In this document: positions 17,370-25,683 of the stretch, in pieces
Position numbering within the stretch: position 1 is the stretch's first letter
How the letters are laid out: every line of letters starts with the position of its first letter
Origin: M3007 sp044230315
GTDB taxonomy: Bacteria > Bacteroidota > Bacteroidia > Chitinophagales > Saprospiraceae
NCBI GenBank assembly: GCA_044230315.1
Contig: JBGARJ010000029.1
Span: 1 to 64,000 of the forward strand
Direction of reading: 5' to 3'
Length of the DNA stretch: 64,000 nt
The notes under the pieces: model-generated
Told to the model about the DNA's origin: nothing
The model's database searches: none
The model's input: the letters and a program-made list of their open reading frames with translations, nothing else
Made by a program: the position numbers and the translations under genes

Positions 17370-19154
17370 ATGAAAAAGATAAAGATCCAATCCTCCACCC
17401 TGCTAACGGCGCTGACCATGCTGGCGGGCGGGGTGCTCATCGGTTGGCTGATCAAACCTTCGTCTTCTTCCGGCTTATCGCGGGACGACCATCAAATGGA
17501 GTTGGCGGATTCGACCCAATCTGCGGTGTGGACGTGTTCCATGCACCCTCAAATCCGACAGCCTGAGCCCGGCAAATGCCCGATCTGCGGAATGGATCTG
17601 ATTCCATTGGACGACGACAATACGGCAGATGGTGACCCTGCCGATATCCGGATGTCGCCCACGGCCATGCAACTGGCGAATGTTCAAACCGCAGTGGTCG
17701 GTTACGGGACGCCTGTCCGGGAGGTGCGTATGAACGGAACGGTGCGACCCGACGAGCGGCTGGTTTTTTCGCAGGTGACCCATCTCAGCGGTCGGGTGGA
17801 GCAACTCGCCGTCAATTACACCGGCGAACCGGTGCGCCGTGGGCAGCGGCTGGCGACCATATACTCGCCCGAACTGGTCACGGCGCAGGAGGAATTGTTT
17901 TCTGCGCTGAGAATCAAAGACCTGCAACCGGGCTTGTTCCGCGCTGCACAGGAAAAACTCAAAAACTGGAAACTGACCGACAGCCAGATCCAGGGTATTC
18001 TCGCTGACGGAAAGCCGCAGGAACGTTTCCCGATCCTGGCCGATGCCGGGGGTATTGTGCTGGCCAAAAAGGTGAACGCCGGCGATTACCTCATGCGGGG
18101 CATGCCGTTATACGAACTCGTCGACTTATCGCGGGTGTGGGTCTTGTTCGATGTGTATGAAACCGATATACCCTGGGCAAAAGTGGGCAGCAGGGTGGAT
18201 TTCACCGTCCAGTCGGTGCCCGGCGAGACCTTTAGCGGCAAGATTACTTTTATCGACCCGGTCATCAACCCTGCGACACGGGTGGCTACTGCCCGGGTAG
18301 AGGTGCCCAATGCAGGTGGAAAACTCAAACCGGAGATGTTTGCCAGCGGCGTGATCAAAACCCAGCTGGCCGCAGGGAGTTCCAGCCTGCTGGCGCCAAA
18401 ATCGGCGGTATTATGGACGGGAGAGCGCTCAGTAGTTTATGTCAAAACGGCATCCGACCAGGGTATTCGTTTCCGGATGCAGGAAGTGCGGTTGGGGCCG
18501 CTGGTCGGCAATGCCTACGTGATTCGGCAAGGGCTGGATGTCGGGGCTGAAATTGCGGTCAACGGCGCTTTTTCCATCGATGCAGCCGCGCAACTGGCGG
18601 GCAAACCGAGTATGATGGGGATGACAAGCAGCGGTGACGCGAACACGCCGCGCGCGAGTGCCCCGGCATCCACCCAGCCGGTGAATATTAACGCCGTTTC
18701 GCCTGACATGCCTGTTAAAGCCGCCGTACAACAGTTGTTCGATCAGTATTTTCCGCTAAAAGACGCCTTGGTAAAAGACGACCTGGCCACTGCCCGGAAG
18801 CATGCGGATGCCTTGAAAAATGGATTTGGAAAAACCGGCAGCGACCTGTTTGCCGGTGTCGCGCGCGGTTCGTGGGTACGCTACAGCGGTGATGCCGTTG
18901 AGGCCCTTAAAGCATTTATCGGGGCGAAGGACATCGATGAAGCGCGGAAGTATTTTAAACCGCTCTCCCGGCAAATGGTGGGGTTGGCCGAGGAATTTGG
19001 TCCGTTCAAAGCGCCAATTTATGTGCAACATTGCCCTATGGCTGATAATAACACCGGTGCTGATTGGCTGAGTCTGGATGCAAAAATCCGGAATCCGTAT
19101 TTCGGGGATGAAATGCTGACCTGCGGATCGGTAACGGAAACCATCAAGCGTTAG
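17370..19154 (+). CDS. cusB: CusB-like periplasmic adaptor with metal-binding and DUF3347 domains
   Basis: 594 residues. An N-terminal membrane anchor (about residues 10-28) precedes a heavy-metal-binding domain WTCSMHPQIRQPEPGKCPICGMD (about residues 52-78; written here only as a motif with CSMH and CPICGMD ligands). The membrane-fusion core follows (lipoyl/barrel-sandwich, residues about 100-420). A C-terminal DUF3347-type helical domain (about 455-594) contains IYVQHCPMAD and ends near MLTCGSV, with likely copper ligands His, Cys and Met. The adaptor bridges the pump and the outer-membrane channel. It is the last gene of the cus-like operon, 56 bp after the channel gene. Fusion of metal-sensing/binding domains at both ends is typical of Bacteroidota copper systems. 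Confidence 0.88.
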   Translation: MKKIKIQSSTLLTALTMLAGGVLIGWLIKPSSSSGLSRDDHQMELADSTQSAVWTCSMHPQIRQPEPGKCPICGMDLIPLDDDNTADGDPADIRMSPTAMQLANVQTAVVGYGTPVREVRMNGTVRPDERLVFSQVTHLSGRVEQLAVNYTGEPVRRGQRLATIYSPELVTAQEELFSALRIKDLQPGLFRAAQEKLKNWKLTDSQIQGILADGKPQERFPILADAGGIVLAKKVNAGDYLMRGMPLYELVDLSRVWVLFDVYETDIPWAKVGSRVDFTVQSVPGETFSGKITFIDPVINPATRVATARVEVPNAGGKLKPEMFASGVIKTQLAAGSSSLLAPKSAVLWTGERSVVYVKTASDQGIRFRMQEVRLGPLVGNAYVIRQGLDVGAEIAVNGAFSIDAAAQLAGKPSMMGMTSSGDANTPRASAPASTQPVNINAVSPDMPVKAAVQQLFDQYFPLKDALVKDDLATARKHADALKNGFGKTGSDLFAGVARGSWVRYSGDAVEALKAFIGAKDIDEARKYFKPLSRQMVGLAEEFGPFKAPIYVQHCPMADNNTGADWLSLDAKIRNPYFGDEMLTCGSVTETIKR

Positions 19155-19724
19155 CGGCGCAGGCACAAGCCGCAACCGATTCCCGTCTGAAGGGCCGACG
19201 ATCGTGCGGGAGCCCAAGATTCCACTGTGTGGATTTTGCCCCTCCTTTTAGCACGTTCAGAAATAGCAGCAATTGCGCTGCGTAAAAGACAACAGCCTGA
19301 AATTCAATGTTTTTAAAATTATCTTCTCATCTTTTAGCCGATATGCCAAATACAACATTGAATTTTTATAAAAATAAAACTGACGGGGGCGACACAAGTT
19401 TTACAGTTTTTCTACCTTTGGAACCATCTTTCGAAATCGATTGCGTAAAAATGCATCTAGGCAGGTGAAGCAAAGCCGGTTTAATTGCGGTGAATGCCGA
19501 GGCCTCGGTTGCGGCCGGCGCCAATGATCGCCGATCGATCTGAAAGCCGCCTTGCCTGCAATCCCGCGAAACGCCCGGTATAGGTGTGCCGCATCCGGTT
19601 TTTTGTGCTCAGACTTCATACAATGGGTTTATATTAATTTCCGGGCGCCGGTCGTTTTCCTTTGCCCGTTTACTGAACGAGGAGGATAAAACGGCCGGCA
19701 TTCCCATTTCCAGCAAGAACAATC
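19155..19724. other. Intergenic region with transporter promoter
   Basis: 570 bp, AT-rich around 19290-19400. Apart from the promoter/operator at 19413-19449 I see no gene. A GAGGAGG at 19678-19684 resembles a Shine-Dalgarno element but lies about 40 bases before the ATG, so it is unlikely to direct translation. Confidence 0.5.
19413..19449 (+). promoter_or_regulatory. Promoter -7 element and LacI-type operator of the transporter gene
   Basis: TACCTTTG at 19413-19420 fits the Bacteroidota -7 consensus TAnnTTTG. About 14 bases downstream, at or just after the expected start of transcription, lies AAATCGATTGCGTAAA (19434-19449), centred on the palindrome AATCGATT. Its reverse complement shares 14 identical bases (TTACGCAATCGATT) with the site upstream of the GH67 gene. 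The position suits a repressor that blocks initiation. The matching -33 TTTG is not clear. Confidence 0.6.
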
Positions 19725-21200
19725 ATGGCACCAACGAAATACCGGTTTCGCATCCTCGCACTGCTGTTTGTCGCCACTACGATCAACTATATGGATCGGA
19801 GTATCATCGGCGTATTGGCGCCCACCCTGCAGTACCGGGTGTTCCATTGGTCCGATGTGGATTATGCCACCGTGAGTATGGCGTTCAAGCTCGCATATGC
19901 AATAGGCATGCTCACTATGGGCGCCTTGGTAGATCGGCTCGGTTCCCGTATCGGTTATGCGATTTCGATAGCGATTTGGAGCGTATTTGGCATGTTGCAC
20001 GCGGCAGTTAAACCCGCTTTTGGTTTGTTGGGGTTTGTAGTTGCTCGTTTCGGGCTCGGTTTCGGCGAGGCTGGCAATTTCCCTTCCGCGATCAAAACGG
20101 TGGCTGAATGGTTTCCCAAAAAAGACCGGGCTTTTGCCACGGGTATTTTTAATGCTGGCGCCAACGTAGGCGCTGTATTGGCGCCATTGTGCATCCCGCT
20201 CCTGGTGGCGGCCGATGGGACGCACTGGCAGCGGGCGTTTTTGTTAACCGGCATTTTTTCCCTCATCTGGGTGACGTTGTGGTGGCGTTGGGGCCGGCCG
20301 CCGGATGGCCACCCGGGTGTCGATGCGCAGGAGCTGGCGTACATCCGGAGCGATGCTATTCCCGATTCGGCCGGAAAATTACCCTGGCGCCGTGTGCTCC
20401 CTTTGCGCCAGACCTGGGCCTTCGCCTTGGGCAAGTTGACAGACGCCGCCTGGTGGTTTTACCTGTTCTGGACCGGAAAATACCTGTTCGATCAGTTTGG
20501 CCTCGACGTCAAAAAACTGGCCCTGCCATTGATCGTGATCTATTTGCTGGCCGATATCGGCAGCGTTGTTGGCGGCTGGTGTTCGGGGCTGCTGATCCGC
20601 CGCGGTTGGTCGGTCAACAAAGCGCGAAAATTAACCATGCTGGGTTGCGCCCTTCTGGTCTTGCCAGTAGTGCTGGTGACCCGGATCAACACCACTTTTC
20701 AGGTGGATCAGGCCTTTTTTGAACGCTTGCGGCAATCGGGTGTTCCCGAAGAGACCATCGCCGGTTTGTACGGATTGAAGGGTTTCACATGCGCGTCGGC
20801 CCGGGAGTTTACTACCAAGATCCGCAAGGAAACCATCCTATCGCAAGCGGATGCGTTGGAGCCGCTCCTCTTGCAAAGCGCCCGTTCGGATAATAAATAC
20901 TGGATTGCCGTAATGCTCATTGCGTTAGCGGCTGCCGGGCATCAGGCCTGGTCGGCCAATTTATTCACCCTCGTGTCCGATGTGTTCCCGTCAAAGGCAG
21001 TGGCTTCGGTGACCGGTATCGGCGGGATGATTGGGGCAGTAGCCGGGTTGGCGGCAGATTTTAGCCTGGGCCAGGTGCTGCAAGCCAGTGGCCCATCCGG
21101 GTATTTCTTTGCTTTTTTGTGTGCAGGAATGCTCTATCTCATCATATTGCTGGGCATCCACCTCCTGATGCCGCGCATGGCGCCGGTGCTTGACCCGTAG
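19725..21200 (+). CDS. exuT: MFS hexuronate transporter, ExuT-like
   Basis: 491 residues with about 12 membrane segments; a member of the anion:cation symporter branch of the major facilitator superfamily. Family marks are NYMDRSIIGVLAP in TM1, GALVDRLGSRIGY in the loop after TM2, and FGLGFGEAGNFPSAIKTVAEWFP in TM4, which is characteristic of ExuT-type uronate carriers. A roughly 100-residue segment between TM8 and TM10 (about residues 320-385) is longer than in the E. coli protein. It would import glucuronate or galacturonate. Genes for alpha-glucuronidase and xylan-acting enzymes follow, and a LacI regulator lies convergently 41 bp downstream, so glucuronate released from xylan is the likely substrate. 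Confidence 0.85.
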   Translation: MAPTKYRFRILALLFVATTINYMDRSIIGVLAPTLQYRVFHWSDVDYATVSMAFKLAYAIGMLTMGALVDRLGSRIGYAISIAIWSVFGMLHAAVKPAFGLLGFVVARFGLGFGEAGNFPSAIKTVAEWFPKKDRAFATGIFNAGANVGAVLAPLCIPLLVAADGTHWQRAFLLTGIFSLIWVTLWWRWGRPPDGHPGVDAQELAYIRSDAIPDSAGKLPWRRVLPLRQTWAFALGKLTDAAWWFYLFWTGKYLFDQFGLDVKKLALPLIVIYLLADIGSVVGGWCSGLLIRRGWSVNKARKLTMLGCALLVLPVVLVTRINTTFQVDQAFFERLRQSGVPEETIAGLYGLKGFTCASAREFTTKIRKETILSQADALEPLLLQSARSDNKYWIAVMLIALAAAGHQAWSANLFTLVSDVFPSKAVASVTGIGGMIGAVAGLAADFSLGQVLQASGPSGYFFAFLCAGMLYLIILLGIHLLMPRMAPVLDP

Positions 21201-21241
21201 TGATCCGGCGGAGCCAATTCGATGAAGGAGAAGCCGCCCAT

Positions 21242-22270
21242 TTAACTCTTTCGCAATGAAGAGGCGCGGGCAATCACATCCGTTTTGAGGGTAATGGTTT
21301 GGGTGATGACATCGCCTCCGGCCTCCTTTATGCGCAGGATCTGCTGAACAGCAATGCGACCCATCTCGATAGCAGGGTGACTGATGGAAGATAAGGCCGG
21401 ATCAACGATCAGGCAAAGCGGATCGTTGTTAAATCCAATAATTGCCAGATCTTCCGGGATGCGAACCCCAACCGATTTGGCGTACTGGATAGCACTGACA
21501 GCCGCTGTGTCGTTGGCGGAGAAGATGCCGTCGGGAGGGGTGGGGGAGCCGAGCAACCGGGCCGTCATTTTCAGGCCTTCGTCGGCACTCAGCAGGTCGC
21601 CATGCATGATGATGCGCTCATCCAGGGGCAAGTTGTTTTTTCTAAGGGCGTCTTCATAACCCCGGCGCCGCTCCCGGTAGATGGTTTGGTGCAAAGCGCC
21701 GCCAAAATGCGCTATCCGGCGGCAACCTTGTTCGATCAGGTGTTGGGTTGCCTTAAAAGCGGCCGCGTAATTGTCGATAATGACTTTGTGACTGTCCAGT
21801 TGTTCGGGTATGCGGTCGACAAATACAACCGGCGTATTATTAGCTAAAAACCGGTCGAAATGACCGTATTCTTTTGTTTCCATGGCCAGCGAAACGATCA
21901 ACCCGCACACCCGGCTTTCAAAAAATGCCTTGACGTTGTCCGCTTCATTCTCAAAACTGTCGTGTGACTGGGAGATCAGCACATTATAGCCCGCAGCACG
22001 GGCCGCTTCTTCTGCCCCGCTGATCAAAAAAGCAATGAAGGGGCGGTTGATCCACGGCACCAACACACCGATATTATTCGTCTGCTGTTTGCGCAGGCTG
22101 GCTGCAATGCTGTTCAGGCGATATCCGCGTTCCACCGCCAGCTTTTTGACCGCCTTGATGGTCGACTTCCCGATGCTGGGGTGGTTTTGCAGCGCCCTGG
22201 ACACGGTGGAGGGAGACACCTTGAGCTCTTTTGCCAGGTCGTAGATCGTAATACCCGTTTTCTTTTTCAT
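21242..22270 (-). CDS. LacI-family transcriptional regulator
   Basis: 342 residues. The N-terminal helix-turn-helix ITIYDLAKELKVSPSTVSRAL (residues about 6-26) and hinge helix SIAASLRKQQTNNIGVLVP are followed by a periplasmic-binding-protein-like effector domain (about 60-335) with FANDT-like FSANDTAAVSAI and a C-terminal SSISHPAIEMGR. The residues that reach the operator minor groove in the hinge are conserved. The start at 22270 (MKKKTG) is preferred over 22276. It sits between the transporter and GH67 operon, and a shared operator-like sequence precedes both, so it probably represses the hexuronate/xylan genes until a uronate or aldouronate effector binds. Confidence 0.9.
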   Translation of the reverse strand: MKKKTGITIYDLAKELKVSPSTVSRALQNHPSIGKSTIKAVKKLAVERGYRLNSIAASLRKQQTNNIGVLVPWINRPFIAFLISGAEEAARAAGYNVLISQSHDSFENEADNVKAFFESRVCGLIVSLAMETKEYGHFDRFLANNTPVVFVDRIPEQLDSHKVIIDNYAAAFKATQHLIEQGCRRIAHFGGALHQTIYRERRRGYEDALRKNNLPLDERIIMHGDLLSADEGLKMTARLLGSPTPPDGIFSANDTAAVSAIQYAKSVGVRIPEDLAIIGFNNDPLCLIVDPALSSISHPAIEMGRIAVQQILRIKEAGGDVITQTITLKTDVIARASSLRKS

Positions 22271-22349
22271 AAACATTCCGCTTACTGTTCAAATTTGCAA
22301 ATCATGCCGCATGTCAAACGCTTAACCGGATAAATCGTTTTCATTTATT

Positions 22350-22365
22350 AATGCCGCATGGCATT
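22350..22365. promoter_or_regulatory. Perfect inverted repeat upstream of the LacI gene
   Basis: AATGCC-GCAT-GGCATT, 6-bp arms with a 4-bp spacer, lies about 80 bp upstream of the regulator start and 105 bp before the GH67 operator. A related ATGCCGCATG string recurs at 22304-22313. It might be an autoregulatory or second regulator site; function not shown. Confidence 0.4.
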
Positions 22366-22469
22366 ATTTGATATGCAAAATTTGCACCAACCCGTGAAAT
22401 AATACCTGAAAATCAACACCATACATCAGCATACAATCCAAAACACGCTCAACAGTTTTTTTTAAGTAC

Positions 22470-22487
22470 TTACGCAATCGATTGTAA
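22470..22487. promoter_or_regulatory. LacI-type operator upstream of GH67 gene
   Basis: TTACGCAATCGATTGTAA contains the perfect palindrome CAATCGATTG (22475-22484), the CG-centred form typical of LacI-family operators. Fourteen bases (22470-22483) are identical to the complement of the site in the transporter promoter at 19435-19448. It lies about 147 bases before the GH67 start codon. Confidence 0.65.
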
Positions 22488-22633
22488 TTTCTAAATTATT
22501 CCTAGTTTCGCTTTCACAATGGCTCATTTGCATGCTGCATTCCGGTCGATCCGGCCGAATGCAGAGCATATCTTATCATCCCGGTCGCCCGGCTTGGTTC
22601 CTGTTGGGCGGCTATCATGGATTTTATCGGTAC

Positions 22634-24808
22634 ATGATGATACGCAAGTTCCTTCTGGTTGGTTTAATACTGTGCTTTGCTGCAGCGGCAGCAGCTGAAG
22701 ACGGGTACCAACTTTGGTTGCGGTATGTCCGGGTACAGGATCCGCACCTTCGGGAACAGTACACCGCGGCTGCTCGACATTGGTCGGTCGCCGGGAACTC
22801 GGCCACTGCCGAAGCAGCGCGCAACGAGCTCCGGCTGGGCCTGAGCGGGCTGTTGGGAAAGGCTGTTGTGGCGCAATCATCGCCCGAGACCGCAGCGGGT
22901 GTAAGCCTGATCGCCGGCACACCCGCATCATCGGCGCTTGTAAACAGCACGGTCGCTGCAAATCGATTGGAAATCCTTGGCAGCGAAGGCTACGTCATAT
23001 TCCAAACGGTTCGCCGGAAAGCGCGACTGCTTGTAGTGGCCGCAAATACAGACATTGGCGTCCTGTACGGCATTTTCCATCTCTTGCGGCTGATGCAAAC
23101 CGGGCAATCCCTGCAGGATTTGGAACTGATCGACCAGCCAAAAGTAAAATTGCGGCTGATGAATCATTGGGATAATCTCGACCGCACGGTAGAGCGCGGC
23201 TATGCCGGTTTTTCGATCTGGGATTGGCACCGCTTGCCGGATTACCTGCCGGCACGGTACACCGATTATGCCCGGGCGAATGCTTCCGTTGGAATTAACG
23301 GTGTGGTGCTGACCAATGTGAATGCCAATGCGCTGGTATTGCGCTCCGATTATTTGGAAAAGGCCGCTGCGTTGGCCAAGGTGTTCCGGACGTACGGGAT
23401 CAGGGTCTACCTTACCGCCCGGTTCAGCGCTCCGGTCGAACTCGGCGGCCTTACAACCGCCGATCCTTTGGACACTACCGTCGTGCGCTGGTGGCGGGAA
23501 AAAGCAGATGAGATCTACCGTTTCATCCCAGATTTCGGCGGTTTTTTGGTTAAGGCCAACTCAGAAGGCCAGCCAGGTCCGCAATTTTATTCCCGGACCC
23601 ACGTCGATGGCGCCAACCTGTTGGCGGATGCACTTGCGCCCCACAACGGGGTGGTCATGTGGCGTGCATTTGTCTACAGCGATAGCACGCCGGAGGACCG
23701 GGCCAAACAAGCATACAACGAATTCGTACCCTTTGACGGTAAATTCCGGGAAAATGTGCTCGTTCAGGTAAAAAATGGTCCCATCGATTTTCAACCCCGG
23801 GAACCTGCGCATCCGATCTTTGGCGCTATGCCCCGGACGCCCTTAATGATGGAATTTCAGATCACACAGGAATATCTCGGCCAAGCCACCCATTTGGTCT
23901 ATTTAGGCACCTTGTTCAAAGAAACCCTGGCGTTCGACACGTATGCGCAGGGCATGGGCTCCAGTATAGCCCGAATCGTTGAAGGCCGGCTCGATCACCA
24001 CGCACGGAGCGGCATAGCGGGCGTTTCCAACATTGGCACCGACCGGAACTGGACCGGACATCCTTTCGGCCAGGCCAATTGGTATGCGTTTGGCCGGCTG
24101 GCCTGGGACCCCGATCTGGACGCCGGACAACTGGCCGAAGAGTGGATCCGGATGACCTATTCAAATGATCCGGCCGTCATTGCTCCCCTGAAATCCATGA
24201 TGATGCAGTCCCGCGAATTTTGCGTTCAATACATGACGCCTTTAGGGTTGCACCATCTGATGGCCTCGCACCATCACTACGGGCCAGGCCCCTGGGTCGA
24301 CGATCTGTCCCGCGCCGATTGGAACCCGGTTTACTACCACAAAGCTGATCGCGAGGGGATTGGTTTTGACCGTACACCCTCCGGAAGCAACGCTACGGAA
24401 CAGTATTTTTCTCCAGTACGCGAGCGCTTTGTCTCGCGGGACAGTTGCCCGGAAGCGTTGTTGTTGTGGTTTCATCATGTAAAGTGGACCGACCGGTTGC
24501 AGTCGGGACAAACTTTGTGGGAAGCACTTTGCCTTCAATATGAAGCGGGTATGCGCGGTGTTGCCTGGATGCGCAATGCCTGGGCTTCCGTGGCCGGAAA
24601 AATAGACGCGGAGCGGTTTGCAGAAGTGGACATGTTGCTCCGGATACAGGAAAAAGAGGCACATTGGTGGCACGATGCCTGTTTGGAGTATTTTCAATCC
24701 AAATCGAATTTGCCTTTTCCGGTAGGGGTGAGCCCGCCGGAAAAATCGCTGGATTATTATGAAAACCTGACCTTTCCATATGCGCCCGGAATCAGCCCCA
24801 AATGGTAA
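22634..24808 (+). CDS. aguA: GH67 alpha-glucuronidase
   Basis: 724 residues, the usual GH67 length. It removes (4-O-methyl-)D-glucuronic acid from the non-reducing end of xylo-oligosaccharides. Motifs are KLRLMNHWDNLDRTVERGYAG-like (domain 2 start), VKANSEGQPGPQ with the general acid E311, VQVKNGPIDFQPREP with D385, and MEFQITQEYLG with E413; the spacing 311/385/413 closely matches the catalytic trio E292/D365/E393 of the Cellvibrio enzyme. The start at 22634 gives a signal peptide (LVGLILCFAAAAAAED), so the protein is likely periplasmic rather than cytoplasmic. The LacI-type operator lies upstream. SDR, GH3 and esterase genes follow on the same strand. Confidence 0.93.
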   Translation: MMIRKFLLVGLILCFAAAAAAEDGYQLWLRYVRVQDPHLREQYTAAARHWSVAGNSATAEAARNELRLGLSGLLGKAVVAQSSPETAAGVSLIAGTPASSALVNSTVAANRLEILGSEGYVIFQTVRRKARLLVVAANTDIGVLYGIFHLLRLMQTGQSLQDLELIDQPKVKLRLMNHWDNLDRTVERGYAGFSIWDWHRLPDYLPARYTDYARANASVGINGVVLTNVNANALVLRSDYLEKAAALAKVFRTYGIRVYLTARFSAPVELGGLTTADPLDTTVVRWWREKADEIYRFIPDFGGFLVKANSEGQPGPQFYSRTHVDGANLLADALAPHNGVVMWRAFVYSDSTPEDRAKQAYNEFVPFDGKFRENVLVQVKNGPIDFQPREPAHPIFGAMPRTPLMMEFQITQEYLGQATHLVYLGTLFKETLAFDTYAQGMGSSIARIVEGRLDHHARSGIAGVSNIGTDRNWTGHPFGQANWYAFGRLAWDPDLDAGQLAEEWIRMTYSNDPAVIAPLKSMMMQSREFCVQYMTPLGLHHLMASHHHYGPGPWVDDLSRADWNPVYYHKADREGIGFDRTPSGSNATEQYFSPVRERFVSRDSCPEALLLWFHHVKWTDRLQSGQTLWEALCLQYEAGMRGVAWMRNAWASVAGKIDAERFAEVDMLLRIQEKEAHWWHDACLEYFQSKSNLPFPVGVSPPEKSLDYYENLTFPYAPGISPKW

Positions 24809-24906
24809 ACCGGCCAATAGAAAGTGCACGGCGCCTGGCAATGAAATTCTAAACTTGTTCGACCTGAGCTGACCTCATTTTTTGAAATTATCCACATCCA
24901 CGCTCG

Positions 24907-25650
24907 ATGAATAACAGAAAAATAGCCATAGTAACCGGAGGCGGGTCCGGAATCGGATTTGCTATTGCACAGAAGTTGATTGAAAACGATTTTCTCACCT
25001 ACATTACGGGCCGTAACCTGGACAAGCTACGCCAGGCTCAAGGCAAGCTCGGCGAAAATTGCCGATTTGAACAACTGGACATGGAGCATTTGGATGAGAT
25101 ACCTGGGTTTGTGCAAACTGTAGCAGCCGAACATGGCCAGATCGACGTATTGGTGAATAATGCCGGTATCAACCTGAAAAAGCCCTTTACTGAGGTCACC
25201 GATGCCGAATTTCAACGGGTCATCCTCACCAATCTGACTGCCGCGTTTTCGCTTTCCCGCGAGGTTGCCCGGTTCATGGTCGGTCGACGGAAAGGGTGTA
25301 TTATTCATATCAGTTCGATGGCTGCGCACTACGGAATTCCACAGGTAGTGGCCTATGCATCGGCTAAATCGGGGCTGGAGGGCATGACCCGGGCCATGGC
25401 GGTTGACTTGTCTCCGCTGGGTATCCGGGTCAATTGCGTCGCTCCGGGATATATCGTTACCGATATGACCGGCAAGGCTTTTGACAACGACCCGGAACGC
25501 AAACGAAAGGTGCTGGCCCGTACACCTATGGGGCAAATGGGAAAACCCGCCGATGTGGCGAATGCCGTGTTGTTCCTGTGTTCGGAAGCGGCGGGTTACA
25601 TTACCGGTGAAACCCTGAAGGTTGACGGCGGAAACTCGATCGGATTTTAA
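24907..25650 (+). CDS. Short-chain dehydrogenase/reductase
   Basis: 247 residues with all classical SDR marks: the NAD(P) site TGGGSGIGFAI (residues 11-21), NNAG (about 87-90), catalytic Ser in HISSMAAHYG and the YxxxK pair YASAK (about 155-159), ending in VDGGNSIGF. The best family resemblance is to gluconate 5-dehydrogenase/KduD-type enzymes acting on keto-sugar acids. In a uronate locus it could reduce a ketouronate such as fructuronate in place of UxuB; this is inference. It has no signal peptide. It starts 98 bp after the GH67 gene. Confidence 0.85.
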   Translation: MNNRKIAIVTGGGSGIGFAIAQKLIENDFLTYITGRNLDKLRQAQGKLGENCRFEQLDMEHLDEIPGFVQTVAAEHGQIDVLVNNAGINLKKPFTEVTDAEFQRVILTNLTAAFSLSREVARFMVGRRKGCIIHISSMAAHYGIPQVVAYASAKSGLEGMTRAMAVDLSPLGIRVNCVAPGYIVTDMTGKAFDNDPERKRKVLARTPMGQMGKPADVANAVLFLCSEAAGYITGETLKVDGGNSIGF

Positions 25651-25683
25651 GCAATTGACACAGATTATTAATCTATTACGCTT

